Assembly (NCBI GenBank): GCA_023426245.1
Contig: JAFABB010000008.1
Coordinates: 120,413-184,412, forward strand
Direction of reading: 5' to 3'
Length of the DNA: 64,000 nucleotides
Source: Bacillota bacterium
Lineage (GTDB): Bacteria > Bacillota > UBA4882 > UBA8346
Below are positions 35,113-44,742 of this stretch, piece by piece. A program made the position numbers and the translations under genes. Numbering within the stretch: position 1 is the first letter of the stretch; the number at the start of each line of letters is the position of its first letter. A model generated the notes under the pieces. That model saw only the letters and a program-made list of their open reading frames with translations, was not told the DNA's origin and made no database searches.

Positions 35113-36018
35113 ATGATAAATATTGATTCAATAACGATTTTAAACGAATTACTAGGGTGTGAGAAACCAAAACATCCATTAATTACCGTGATTGATTTTG
35201 ATAGTGTTGAACCCATTGAAAAATTTTATAACAACTCCTATGTCCTAAATTTTTATTTGATATCTCTAAAGAATAATCCCGATTGTGAACTAAAATATGG
35301 GAGACAATATTATGACTTTCGTGAGGGCAGTCTTATATTTGCTGCGCCTGGGCAAGTATTGACTATCGGAGAAAGTTATGGAGGACAGAAATCCAATGGC
35401 TGGATGCTTTGCATTCACCCTGATTTAATAAGGGGCAGCTCATTATGGCGTAAAATGTCTGAATACAGCTTTTTTGAATATGAAGCGAACGAAGCTTTGC
35501 ATCTCTCGGATTCGGAAAAAGGCATCATTGAGCGTACCGTTGAAAACATACAAGTGGAATATAGTACAAATTTAGATTTTTACAGTGAAGACTTAATCAT
35601 CTCGAATCTTGAAGTACTCTTAAACTATGCAAAACGTTTTTATGGTAGGCAATTCATTACGAGAACGGCTGTCAATAAAGAAGTAGTCATAAAATTTGAA
35701 ATGCTTCTGAAAGAACAATGTACTTTGGAGGTTATCGAAAGGTTCGGACAGCCAAGTGTAAAAGGACTTGCACAAGCAATGAGTTATTCACCTAATTATC
35801 TTTCGGATATGCTGAGAAAAGAAACTGGAAAAACGGCGCAAGAATATATAAAATTACGAGTTTTGGAACTCGCAGAAAACTTACTGCTAACGACCAAAGA
35901 GCCGATATACCTAATTGCTGAAAAGCTTGGATTTGATCAGCCATCCAGTTTTACAAAATTTATCAAGGCACAATTTGGCGTAACTCCTGTTGACTTTAGA
36001 AAACGTCATACGGGATGA
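35113..36018 (+). CDS. AraC-family regulator
   Basis: A 301-aa protein with an N-terminal cupin-like sensor (YYDFREGSLIFAAPGQVL) and two C-terminal helix-turn-helix units (VKGLAQAMSYSPNYLSDMLR; IYLIAEKLGFDQPSSFTKFI) ending FGVTPVDFRKRH. It lies divergent to the lectin and SDR genes and probably controls them. GGGG precedes the ATG. The 330 bases after it hold no recognisable feature. Confidence 0.9.
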   Translation: MINIDSITILNELLGCEKPKHPLITVIDFDSVEPIEKFYNNSYVLNFYLISLKNNPDCELKYGRQYYDFREGSLIFAAPGQVLTIGESYGGQKSNGWMLCIHPDLIRGSSLWRKMSEYSFFEYEANEALHLSDSEKGIIERTVENIQVEYSTNLDFYSEDLIISNLEVLLNYAKRFYGRQFITRTAVNKEVVIKFEMLLKEQCTLEVIERFGQPSVKGLAQAMSYSPNYLSDMLRKETGKTAQEYIKLRVLELAENLLLTTKEPIYLIAEKLGFDQPSSFTKFIKAQFGVTPVDFRKRHTG

Positions 36019-36351
36019 AACTGCTTATGAAATAAAGAAAACATTTAGGAAGGTATAAACGCTTGATTACTTTTAATTTTACAGCTACAAGTAATCCTTT
36101 GGTCATCAGCGACGCGCATCGGCAGGGATTTGATCTCAAAATATACCATTGAATTATCATTATCAATGTGTTTATACTTCACAGGGATATATAAAAAGAA
36201 GCATCTTCATGCCCTATACTTTTTCTTATTTTTAAAGTTCAAGTAAGTCAAACCCATATCATTGTCGAAATAAACAAAGCCCATTTAAAATAACGAAATG
36301 ACTGTGTGTAAGAAGTTCGAGAATCTAATTTCTAAACATTGTCTACTTCTA

Positions 36352-37407
36352 TTAAGAGAAGTTCTTTGGCGGTCCAGTTGTTTTTCTGATATTGATTTTG
36401 GGCTCGACGATGTATATTGGATTCACGGCTGTTTTTTTATTGATAAATTTATTCAAGATATCAACAGCCAGTTCTCCCATTTTCGCAATTGGGACTGCGG
36501 CCGTCGTTAAAGGAGGATTTAAATATGAACTCCATTCAATATTGTCAAATCCTGTAATACAACAATCACCCGGAACCTTAACATTATTAATTTGCAAAAC
36601 ACTCAACACCCATCTAGCAATTAAATCATTCGCACAAACAAGAGCAGTACAATGACGGCTTAGTAACAAAAGTTGTTGGGTAATGCTTTCAAGGGTAGTT
36701 TGTCGATATTTAACATAAGAAGTCCAATTGGGTATGATAAATGTATGATTTGTATCCAGCCTATGTTCCTTAAGAATCTCTAAATAAGCATTTCGCCGAG
36801 CAGTAAAAGGAGGAAGCTCTTTTTCAGAATCGCTTCCTGAAATAAATCCGATATTTTTATGCCCTAGCTCAAACAAATGATCCAGTATCAATTGAATCCC
36901 CAATTGATTATCGATTTCAATCTTTACCAAATCGGGTAAATCATAAAACGGGGCCACGGCTACAGCAGGAACACGTGTATCAAGTACCTGCTTGACCAAA
37001 TCCGGAGAAAAATACCCTGCTAAAATAACCCCCTTAATCGTTCCATTATTGATTCGTTCAATCAATATATTCAACGCGCGCGTGTTATCCAGGCTGATAT
37101 AGTGTAGTGCCCATTCAAGCTCTAGTGTAGCTTTTTCAATTCCTTCGAGAACCTTAATAAAAAAAGGTTCCGTTGAAATTTTTTCGCGCGGAGCATAAAA
37201 CACATAAGCGATTTGGGTAATTGTTATACCAGTTCTTAATAAACGTGCGGAAGTATTGGGTTGATAATCAAATTCTTCAGCCACTTTTAATACCTTTTCA
37301 CGTGTAGCCGGCAATAGTTCATTGGCTCTTTCTGAACCGCTCAAGATACGGGAAGCCGTTGATACTGAAACATTTGCGCGTCGCGCTATATCCTTTAATG
37401 TCGCCAT
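36352..37407 (-). CDS. LacI-family regulator of sugar-acid locus 1
   Basis: A 351-aa regulator with HTH MATLKDIARRANVSVSTASR and core motifs GFISGSDSEKEL and CITGFDNIEWS. ATG 37407 with AGAGG upstream is far better than the long 5' extension of the frame. It sits 3' of the enolase-superfamily gene, separated by a terminator, so it is a separate unit. The gap 37408-37801 contains no clear operator or promoter that I can defend. Confidence 0.9.
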   Translation of the reverse strand: MATLKDIARRANVSVSTASRILSGSERANELLPATREKVLKVAEEFDYQPNTSARLLRTGITITQIAYVFYAPREKISTEPFFIKVLEGIEKATLELEWALHYISLDNTRALNILIERINNGTIKGVILAGYFSPDLVKQVLDTRVPAVAVAPFYDLPDLVKIEIDNQLGIQLILDHLFELGHKNIGFISGSDSEKELPPFTARRNAYLEILKEHRLDTNHTFIIPNWTSYVKYRQTTLESITQQLLLLSRHCTALVCANDLIARWVLSVLQINNVKVPGDCCITGFDNIEWSSYLNPPLTTAAVPIAKMGELAVDILNKFINKKTAVNPIYIVEPKINIRKTTGPPKNFS

Positions 37408-37801
37408 TAAGCTAAACCTCTTTATTATAGAGTAAATATCATAGTAATTAACATAATAAATAGTTCTTTTACCTAGTGCCCAAATCCTCCCTGCCGAAGA
37501 AAACAGACACAGCAGCATAAAAATTTCATCACTGCTATATACTAAGCATTTCTTACAATAAGATTTCCGAAAAACTAATAAACACCCAACCATTCTGAAC
37601 AATCACAATGATTATTCAAAGCAAATAATAAAGTTGGTTTACAATCTTCTTCGGACAAATTTCGAATTAAAATCACATATCTCTTATGTGACGATTTTTA
37701 TCTACCGTAAGACATGACCAAAAATAATTACTTTTAATATTTTGGGACAGCATCCTGTTTTAACTAATCCTTGTATATCAACAATTTGATGTTATCTGCA
37801 A

Positions 37802-37837
37802 TTTTGCAATGGCGTTGTAACTAACGCCATTGCAAAA
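37802..37837 (-). terminator. Terminator of sugar-acid operon 1
   Basis: TTTTGCAATGGCGTT pairs perfectly with AACGCCATTGCAAAA (15 bp, six-base loop), 19 bases after the stop of the enolase-superfamily gene. Confidence 0.8.
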
Positions 37838-37855
37838 TTGTTTTCTGGTGAACAC

Positions 37856-38989
37856 TTAATCAAAGAGTAATGACATATTTAATTCTTTAATGCCAAGTCC
37901 TGGAGTCTCCGGAAGAGTGGCAACTCCTCCTTTGACTTGTACTCCGCCCTCTTTGACCACGTCATTGATAAGTATCAGATGGCAAGAACAACCTCCATAA
38001 ACAATATTCTTCGCCGAAATTGCTAAATGCGCAACAGCCGTATTACAAATGCGCATTTCGTTAATCTCATCGACAATATAAGGCACATTGGCCGCTTCGG
38101 CGATTGCAATACACTGTCTGGCCGGATACAGGCCTCCGGCTTTAGTCAATTTTACATTAATGATATTGGCAGCACGGTTTTTCACCACTTTATACACATC
38201 TTGAGGGGTTCTGGCGCACTCATCCGCAATAATAGGTACCGATGTATTCTGGGTTACAAAAGCCATTCCCTCTAAATCCTGGGCCGAAACAGGTTGTTCG
38301 ATCATAATATTTTGTTTATACTCCGGATGTTTCGTAATGACCTCACAAATACGGATGGTATCGTTAACGCTCCAACCTTGATTGGGATCAACATGGAGCA
38401 AAATATTTTCATCAAAACCTGTAATCAACATTTTAATTCTGGCAATATCAACACTTACGTTACCTGTCATTTTGACTTTGAAAACTGAAAAGCCCTCATC
38501 AATGAATCCTTGCGTATTTTTAATGACTTCATTACTAATCGCTGGACTGATATGGGTTTTAAAAGAATCCCGGGTCTTTCCTCCTAATAGATCATACACC
38601 GGCACATTTAATACCTTCCCCATTATATCGTATAGGGCCATGTCGACAGCTGCGCGCGCCGCGTTGTTACCGATCAATGTCATGCGATCAATGGTATGAT
38701 GTATTTTTACAATATCGAAAGGATTCATTCCAATAAGCATTGTTCGATACAAATTAATGGCGCCTATGGAACCAGCGGCAGTTTCACCGAAAATTCCCGG
38801 ACAATGGGCAGCCTCACCAATACCACAATAGCCATTATCTGTATAAATAAAAACAACCACATTCCGCTGAATCCATTGATCAGTCTTTTTGCCCGTCTCG
38901 TAGCCGTGGACGTAATAGCGCTCGTCCTTGTTAAATTGTTCTTTATATGCAATATCAGCTAATTTCGTTTCAATACGTTCAATCTTCAT
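37856..38989 (-). CDS. Enolase-superfamily enzyme (MLE/epimerase-like)
   Basis: A 377-aa two-domain enzyme. The barrel shows Lys-x-Lys (VFKVKMTG), metal ligands Asp (LHVDPNQGW), Glu (MIEQPV) and Asp/Glu (IADECART), and a Lys on the far strand (NVKLTKAGG). This set fits the muconate-lactonising/dipeptide-epimerase subgroup better than His-based dehydratases. ATG 38989 is taken over upstream codons because AGGTAGG precedes it. Last gene of an importer operon, so it likely acts on the imported acid. Confidence 0.85.
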   Translation of the reverse strand: MKIERIETKLADIAYKEQFNKDERYYVHGYETGKKTDQWIQRNVVVFIYTDNGYCGIGEAAHCPGIFGETAAGSIGAINLYRTMLIGMNPFDIVKIHHTIDRMTLIGNNAARAAVDMALYDIMGKVLNVPVYDLLGGKTRDSFKTHISPAISNEVIKNTQGFIDEGFSVFKVKMTGNVSVDIARIKMLITGFDENILLHVDPNQGWSVNDTIRICEVITKHPEYKQNIMIEQPVSAQDLEGMAFVTQNTSVPIIADECARTPQDVYKVVKNRAANIINVKLTKAGGLYPARQCIAIAEAANVPYIVDEINEMRICNTAVAHLAISAKNIVYGGCSCHLILINDVVKEGGVQVKGGVATLPETPGLGIKELNMSLLFD

Positions 38990-39126
38990 CAGAGTATTCC
39001 TACCTTTCAAATATTGTAGATTCATAATCATTCAATTTCTAAAATTCCAACCTCAACTTTGGTTTATTTGCCGATTCCCTCCCTATAATAGATTTAACCG
39101 GATCTGACCGGATTATATGAAAAACT

Positions 39127-39960
39127 TCAGCCCTTGACAGATCCCGCAGTTAAGCCATGTACTAAATATTTCTGTAAGAAAACAAAAAATATCGCGGTCG
39201 GTAAGGTCATCATCACTGAATATGCCATAATCTTACCCCACAAAACGCTCTGGCTCCCGACAAGTCTAGATGCTCCGACAGTTAAAGTAATCATGGAATC
39301 CGGTCCCATAATTAACAATGCATAAAGAAATTCCTCCCATGATAAAACAAAGGCAAATAAGGCAACCGCGGCCAAACCGGGAGCAGCCAATGGCAAAGTG
39401 ATTCTAAAAATCGTCGCAACTCTTCCTAGCCCGTCTACCATCGCCGATTCTTCCAGTTCCTCCGGGATTGAGTCGAAATATCCCCAAAGCATCCATATAC
39501 TAAAAGGCAAGGCCTTTGTGACATAACTGAGGATCAAGCCCTGATAGGTATTTAAAAGGCCCATCCGCGCAAATAATACATAGATTGGAATCGCTAACAA
39601 TACGCCGGGGAAAAGCTGCGTGGCAAGCACACTTGTGGCCAACAGTTTTCTGCCACGAAACTTAAATCTCGACAACGCATAAGCTCCAAATATGGCAACC
39701 AGCACGGCGATAAAGGTTGTTGCTATGGTTACGATGATGCTGTTTTTATACCAGGTTAGAAAAGGCATGTCCACAAAAACTTTCGAGTAGCTTTCAAACG
39801 TAATTTGATTCCATGGTATCGTTAACCGAATCTCGGGTATACGCAAACCCTGTATACTGCAGATAATCATCCAATAAATGGGAAACAGCATGATAAAACT
39901 TATTCCAATAAGCCCCAGATAGGTAGAAACGTAATATTTGAGTCCTCGGCGGTTATACAT
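39127..39960 (-). CDS. CUT1 sugar ABC permease (MalG type)
   Basis: A 277-aa permease with six hydrophobic segments. The cytoplasmic EAA loop reads EELEESAMVDGLGRVATIFR and the C terminus KYLVHGLTAGSVKG is typical of MalG-like proteins. It pairs with the permease two bases upstream. AGGAG precedes its ATG. Confidence 0.93.
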   Translation of the reverse strand: MYNRRGLKYYVSTYLGLIGISFIMLFPIYWMIICSIQGLRIPEIRLTIPWNQITFESYSKVFVDMPFLTWYKNSIIVTIATTFIAVLVAIFGAYALSRFKFRGRKLLATSVLATQLFPGVLLAIPIYVLFARMGLLNTYQGLILSYVTKALPFSIWMLWGYFDSIPEELEESAMVDGLGRVATIFRITLPLAAPGLAAVALFAFVLSWEEFLYALLIMGPDSMITLTVGASRLVGSQSVLWGKIMAYSVMMTLPTAIFFVFLQKYLVHGLTAGSVKG

Positions 39961-39961
39961 C

Positions 39962-40819
39962 TTAGTCTCTCCTTACCTTCCTGATATAAAGCACCATGAA
40001 TACGGCTAACCCGAAAACCCCCATTAATGCGATAGCTGCGCTCAGTCCGGCGTTAAATTGAATATTTAGAGCATTATAGGAATAAGTGGATATTAATTGG
40101 GAGGCATTGGCCGGACCCCCTCCAGTTAATAAGGCCACAAAATCGAAGTGTCCCGCTCTCCAGATTGTACCGAGGATGAGCAGCACCGACGTGATGGGCA
40201 TTAACATAGGAAAAGTGACATATTTGAAGGCCTTCCAGCCAATAGCGCCGTCCACGGCCGCCGCTTCGTACACCTCTGATGGAATTCCCTGCAATCCGGA
40301 AAGCAATGACACGGTCATAAATGGGCCGTATTTCCATACCGCCGCAGCAATCAAACTTGGCAGCACCGAGCCTTGTTCAACCAGCCATGCTCTTGGCGAT
40401 AATCCTATTTTTGATAAGAGGTAATTCAACACACCGTTATTGGGATCATAAAACGTCAGCCAAATGAGGGCGGCCGTCACTGGCGGTACTATCCAGGGGA
40501 TCAAGATAATACTTCTGAAAAACCTTTTTCCTGGAACATCTCGATTCAGCAATAAGGCTATACCCAAGCTGATACTGTATTCCAAGGAAACACTCAATAC
40601 CGTCCAAATGACCGTATTTTTTACCACCTGCCAAAAATACGGGTCTTCAAATAACAATTCCTGATAATTGCCAAGACCAACAAACTGAAATGTAGAAAGC
40701 AAATCAGTTTTACTAAAACTCAGCATCAGTATGAATAAGACCGGAATTAAGACCACCATCGACAACATAATAACAGATGGGCTGATAAATAAATAAGGAA
40801 GCATATTATCGCGTTTCAT
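39962..40819 (-). CDS. CUT1 sugar ABC permease (MalF type)
   Basis: A 285-aa permease; EAA loop IPSEVYEAAAVDGAIGWKAF and final segment ALMGVFGLAVFMVLYIRKVR. Partner of the MalG-type protein. No ATPase gene is in the operon, so a shared multipurpose ATPase is presumably used, as is common in Firmicutes. Confidence 0.92.
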   Translation of the reverse strand: MKRDNMLPYLFISPSVIMLSMVVLIPVLFILMLSFSKTDLLSTFQFVGLGNYQELLFEDPYFWQVVKNTVIWTVLSVSLEYSISLGIALLLNRDVPGKRFFRSIILIPWIVPPVTAALIWLTFYDPNNGVLNYLLSKIGLSPRAWLVEQGSVLPSLIAAAVWKYGPFMTVSLLSGLQGIPSEVYEAAAVDGAIGWKAFKYVTFPMLMPITSVLLILGTIWRAGHFDFVALLTGGGPANASQLISTYSYNALNIQFNAGLSAAIALMGVFGLAVFMVLYIRKVRRD

Positions 40820-40839
40820 ATTTATCTCACATACTTTCT

Positions 40840-40877
40840 TTTAAGATAGAGATGAACTAAGTCCATCTCTATCTTAG
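40840..40877 (-). terminator. Hairpin directly after the SBP gene (locus 1)
   Basis: AAGATAGAGATG and CATCTCTATCTTA form a 12-bp stem in the gap between binding protein and permease. It occupies the same position as the hairpins after rbsB and after the locus-2 binding protein. Confidence 0.65.
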
Positions 40878-40893
40878 TAATAATTTTTCAGAA

Positions 40894-42204
40894 CTATTTC
40901 TTCAGTTTCTTATTGATCTCCGTATTTAAGCGCGATATGGCTTCGTTTACCGTGATTTTCCCCAGGACGGCGCTCTGAAGAATCGGCTCAACAATACCGG
41001 TCCAAACCACTGAGTATTCAGGACATAATGGCATAAATTTGGAATCTTCCGCCCAAATCGCAAGCCTACTCCCATACAAAGGCTTATTCTGCGGTGAATA
41101 GTAAGGATCGGCCAACACGGATTTCCTTGCCGGAGCCAAATCAAAATCTGCTTTAGCCATCGCAATTAGCTGCTCTTTTTCATACATCCATTTCAGGAAA
41201 TTCCAGGCTTCTTTTTTTTGTTTAGACGCTTTGGGAATCATATAATAATCTAAGGTTTGGTAAAAGAACTTTTTGGCGCCCGGAGCAGTCGGATAAAGCA
41301 TCACATCCCATTCTTCGTTGAATCTCATGTCGGTATTTTGTTGAATCGAATCCGCAAACCAGGCTCCCACGCCAAACATGGCGACTTTTCCTTCTTTCCA
41401 TGCCCGTAGTCCTTCTGCAAAACCCCATCCCAAATAACTTTCCGGTCTGACCTTATACTTTCTAGTCAAGTCTACATAAAATTGAACAAATCTTTTTGCC
41501 TGCGGAGTATCGAAACCAGAAACCCATTTATTGTTGGATTTTCTTACGACATCGGCACCAAAGCTCCAAATCAAGGGAATCGTGGATTTCATGAATATAA
41601 AACCGGATTGACCACGGTCAACAAAACCCCAACGGTCTATTACCCCATCCTTGTCCTGATCCGCCGTGAGTTTCTGAGCATATTTAATAAATTCATCCCA
41701 ACTCCAAGGTTTATCAACTGTGGGAAAAGGAATACCCGCTTCCTTAAATAAATCCTTGCGATAGAAAATTACCGCCTCCGGCGATTGTACGAACGGCAGC
41801 CCCTGGTAATTCAACTCTTTAAAAGTCGACGGAATGAAGTCATTGAAAAACTTTGGATCTTGCTTTAAGTATGGTTTCAGGTCAGTTAACACGCCCATAT
41901 TGGCATATTCAACCGCCCCTTGAGAAGTGGCTGAATGGAGAATGTCCGGGGGATTCCCCGAAACAAGCTTTGAAATCGTCACTGAACGGTGGTTTTCCCA
42001 GGGAACATAGGAAACCTCGATTTTGATATTGGGGTGTAATTTCTCATATTGAGAAACAAGTTGTCTGAGTGTTTGTGCGGGCGGATCGCCGACCATGCTA
42101 AACTGTAACTGCAAGGTAGTGACTTTATCCGCCGCAAATGCCGAGAAACAACTGGTTACCAAAATCAACATCATTAGGATCATCCACAAATGTCTCATTT
42201 TCAT
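40894..42204 (-). CDS. Extracellular sugar/sugar-acid binding protein (family 1)
   Basis: A 436-aa binding protein with a signal peptide (about 1-24, ending SAFAAD). The fold signature YEKLHPNIKIEVSYVPW (about 49-65) and GKVAMFGVGAWF fit family-1 solute-binding proteins. It feeds the two permeases downstream. The natural substrate is unknown; enzymes in the operon suggest a sugar acid. Confidence 0.9.
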   Translation of the reverse strand: MKMRHLWMILMMLILVTSCFSAFAADKVTTLQLQFSMVGDPPAQTLRQLVSQYEKLHPNIKIEVSYVPWENHRSVTISKLVSGNPPDILHSATSQGAVEYANMGVLTDLKPYLKQDPKFFNDFIPSTFKELNYQGLPFVQSPEAVIFYRKDLFKEAGIPFPTVDKPWSWDEFIKYAQKLTADQDKDGVIDRWGFVDRGQSGFIFMKSTIPLIWSFGADVVRKSNNKWVSGFDTPQAKRFVQFYVDLTRKYKVRPESYLGWGFAEGLRAWKEGKVAMFGVGAWFADSIQQNTDMRFNEEWDVMLYPTAPGAKKFFYQTLDYYMIPKASKQKKEAWNFLKWMYEKEQLIAMAKADFDLAPARKSVLADPYYSPQNKPLYGSRLAIWAEDSKFMPLCPEYSVVWTGIVEPILQSAVLGKITVNEAISRLNTEINKKLKK

Positions 42205-42319
42205 CTTCGCTTATCTCCCTCTCTCATTTTGTTATATTTCATTCCAAACTTTGATAATTTTCTCCCTCCTTTACCATATTATTTAGCATATGAGTCATTA
42301 CCCGTAGTGAAGCGGTAAC

Positions 42320-43255
42320 TCAAGCTTGTTTTGTTAATAGTTTGAATGGATTATGTTTTTCACTCCACGTTTTATAGTCATGGATATTGTTTTCATAAAA
42401 AGCCACTATCGGCAAATTTATAACATTCGCCTTATAATCATCTGCATTTAATCCCGACATAAACAACGTTTCTGATACGCCGAGCCGAACCAGATTGGAC
42501 AAAAAAGCTGCCGTATAGTAACCGAAGTAATATTCGCCAATCCAAATTGAGTAATCTATCAAACCTTCCTCAATATATTGGATGGTCTGGGGAAACATAT
42601 CAAAACCAATTATTTTCGGACGTTTCTTAAGCCCTAATTCTTTGACGGCTTGTGCTTGACACCACGCATGATAACCATAGATTCCATACATTCCATCCAA
42701 ATCAGGGTAGATAGTCAGTAAAGATTTTGCGTTTATCAAGGCTAAACTTGCTTCTTCATAATCATTTTTAATATCAATAATCCGAATGTTGTGTTTGCTG
42801 ACAATTTCCCGAAAGCCTTCGAGTTTTCCTACAGCTCCGGCCGCAGTCAAAGAACCAGTCTGAACCGCTATGGTACCGCCTTCCGGTAGACTCTCCACCA
42901 TATATTTCCCTGCTAGCCTCCCCATCTCGATCGGCCGTGGCATACCAAAAAAAGCTAATCTTCCGCTCTCAGGCGCATCCAAATCAAAACACATCACGGG
43001 AATCCCTTTATGTATTGCCTTTTTGACAACGGGCATAAATGGTTCGGGATTCGTCGCCACAAAAGCGATACCATCAACACCTTGATTAATAAATTCTTCT
43101 AAATCCGCTAATTGGCATTGAATATTTTCCGATGGCGGAGCTTTAAAAATAAACTCCAAGTTTAAACGGTTACCGCATTCCAAAAAACCAGCATTTACAA
43201 TTTCCCAATATTCATTCTGATTTTTTTCGGATATTCCAAATACTAATTTTTCCAT
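42320..43255 (-). CDS. Type-I periplasmic-binding-fold protein without signal peptide
   Basis: A 311-aa protein with the full LacI/RbsB sugar-binding fold (DGIAFVATNPEPFMP, GRLAGKYMVESLPEGGTIAV, IIGFDMFP) but no signal peptide and no DNA-binding head. It therefore should stay in the cytoplasm. It leads the importer operon. A ligand sensor or partner of a regulator is possible; a mis-called start is unlikely since GGAGG sits seven bases before ATG 43255 and the codons upstream encode nothing secretory. Confidence 0.75.
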   Translation of the reverse strand: MEKLVFGISEKNQNEYWEIVNAGFLECGNRLNLEFIFKAPPSENIQCQLADLEEFINQGVDGIAFVATNPEPFMPVVKKAIHKGIPVMCFDLDAPESGRLAFFGMPRPIEMGRLAGKYMVESLPEGGTIAVQTGSLTAAGAVGKLEGFREIVSKHNIRIIDIKNDYEEASLALINAKSLLTIYPDLDGMYGIYGYHAWCQAQAVKELGLKKRPKIIGFDMFPQTIQYIEEGLIDYSIWIGEYYFGYYTAAFLSNLVRLGVSETLFMSGLNADDYKANVINLPIVAFYENNIHDYKTWSEKHNPFKLLTKQA

Positions 43256-43463
43256 AAAATCACCTCCAAAATATTTCAACAATCATTGTTATTTGAAATA
43301 GCTGGCTACAACCAATCGACTCCCCCTTATATTTTTTGATTTCTTGGACCTTTCCAGACTAACTTCCCGACGTTTCTTAGTCGCTTAGTCTTCAATGCAA
43401 TATAGCTATTTACAACCTTCGATGGCAAATCGCATTAACTAATAATCGACGTTTTTTATTAAT

Positions 43464-43517
43464 TATAACGTTTGTGCTTATTGTTATAACGTTTGTATTA
43501 ATAATTACAACGTTTGT
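43464..43517. promoter_or_regulatory. Three 12-bp operator-like repeats at exact 21-bp spacing
   Basis: TATAACGTTTGT occurs at 43464 and 43485, and TACAACGTTTGT at 43506. Each holds an AACGTT palindrome. The strict two-turn spacing would place three proteins on one DNA face. They lie about 210 bases upstream of the locus-1 operon, whose LacI regulator is the obvious candidate binder. Confidence 0.6.
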
Positions 43518-43677
43518 GTAATTTATTCTATGTGTGACACTTTTATCCTTCTAATTACAAAAAATTTTTTACTTAATCGAAAAGTTTATTAAGGGGCTTA
43601 ATAAAAAGCCCGTAGAAATTTGCGATATGAATAATTTCCTATAAAAAATTTGTAGATTACGTCCGTGTTAGAACACA

Positions 43678-43715
43678 AAAAGAAGATGAGCAATTAGGCG
43701 CTCATCTTCTTTTTT
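43678..43715. terminator. Orphan bidirectional terminator
   Basis: AGAAGATGAGC pairs with GCTCATCTTCT over an eight-base loop with A and T runs on either side. No intact gene ends here; a lost gene is likely. Confidence 0.75.
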
Positions 43716-43737
43716 ACTTGTTATTACTGGTCTTGTC

Positions 43738-43917
43738 CCAGACTATATCGCTATATGCTGCATCCTCCGACCTGCCCCTCCCTTTCACGTCCATATTACG
43801 CCGCCGCATCATAAGATGCCTTCAGCCCTTCAGCCAAAGGGAGGTCGCGTCTAAAAGACGCGTATAGCAAGCAATGAACTCATGCCGAGCGGGTTCCTGA
43901 ATGGGGTGAGTCGATCA
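43738..43917. repeat. Composite dispersed repeat (copy 2)
   Basis: It has the same modules and order as 18656-18812: TATCGCTATATGCTGCATC, CCCCTCCCTTTCACG, CGCGTCTAAAAGACGCG (43846-43862) and GAACTCATGCC...GGTGAGTC. It is longer by an insertion with GCATCATAAGATGCC, a hairpin also found in the 63-kb repeat cluster. Confidence 0.65.
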
Positions 43918-43973
43918 AACTTCTATCTTCTCCACTCCCCGCCCAACCAAGGCCACCCAATACCCTCGCGCAT

Positions 43974-44165
43974 ATGTGCGTAAGAGGAAAACTTCATGAC
44001 AGAGAACAAGGGAAATTGGCAGCGATATTTAAAACCAAAAAAGCAATGATTAGCCTTTATGAAACCGGGACGAGAGAGCCAAAAACAGATGCATCGATTG
44101 AGTTCGCTGATTTTTTCTAGGTCAGTATCGATTATTTGACGGGAAAGACGGAGAAAAGGAAATAG
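43974..44165 (+). pseudogene. XRE-family HTH regulator remnant with in-frame TAG
   Basis: The frame from ATG 43974 reads MCVRGKLHDREQGKLAAIFK and AMISLYETGTREPKTDASIE, then TAG (44118-44120), then VSIDYLTGKTEKRK. The ISLYETGxREPK and VSxDYLTG words are classic Cro/C1 helix-turn-helix sequence. The first helix is degenerate and one stop interrupts the gene, so it is inactive. Confidence 0.75.
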
Positions 44166-44209
44166 CGGAAGCTTAGTAAAGGCCAATTGAAAAATGTAGT
44201 ATCCTTGTT

Positions 44210-44470
44210 GCCTAAAACACTATCTGAACCAGGATTAAACAGATTTTTCAGATTGGACGGATTTTTTTGTTACTGCTAGGTACTTTGTTCTCAAAAACGT
44301 CACACTTGAGCTTATTGTTTAATTGCTTAAGATTAATACAAAAAAGATTTTTTAATCTGTGTCATCCGCGCCTTTGAAAAAGGCAACTAATCCTGGTTCA
44401 ATCCCCTATTTCTCCGTCCATCGACCAATAGGCATTCATACCATTTAACCCCAATTACCGCTCAAACATC
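44210..44470. repeat. Inverted copies of the 'ACCAGGATT' dispersed repeat
   Basis: GAACCAGGATTAAACAGATT (44227-) faces AATCCTGGTTCAATCCCC (44390-), and the segment 44415-44465 is the reverse complement of the repeat after the ATPase gene and at 1480-1510. This looks like fragments of one mobile repeat family. No gene seen. Confidence 0.5.
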
Positions 44471-44601
44471 TTACCGCGGTATACAGCAAAAACAAAAAGT
44501 ACTTTGTTGTCCTCCCAGGGAAAAACGGCGTTCCCGCTTTTCAAGAAAAGATTAAAAACGTATCCAAAGAGTTGGTACGCCGCACCTTCAATCATTGGTA
44601 G
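44463..44601 (+). pseudogene. Unrecognised gene fragment
   Basis: A frame ending at TAG 44599-44601 reads YSKNKKYFVVLPGKNGVPAF and IKNVSKELVRRTFNHW. It has protein-like composition but no start codon and no match I recognise. It adjoins repeat fragments, so it is probably the tail of a disrupted gene. Confidence 0.3.
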
Positions 44602-44697
44602 CGGATGACTTCACATCGAAGTCAAAACAATGTTCACTGAGAAAATTCAAAAATTGCGGGAGGACCCGATAGCAACACCCATGCCGGACGCACCAAA

Positions 44698-44737
44698 TAA
44701 AAAAAGGGCCGTCCCAGATTAACTTCCGGGACGACCT
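44698..44737 (-). terminator. Terminator of sugar-acid locus 2
   Basis: On the minus strand GGTCGTCCCGGAAG pairs with CTGGGACGGCC and runs into seven Ts, just after the LarA-like gene. Confidence 0.85.
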
Positions 44738-44742
44738 CTTAA

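Noticed and set aside
36150..36175. Fur-box-like sequence (TTATCATTATCAATG)
   Set aside because: Only one half matches the consensus well and no iron-related gene is near.
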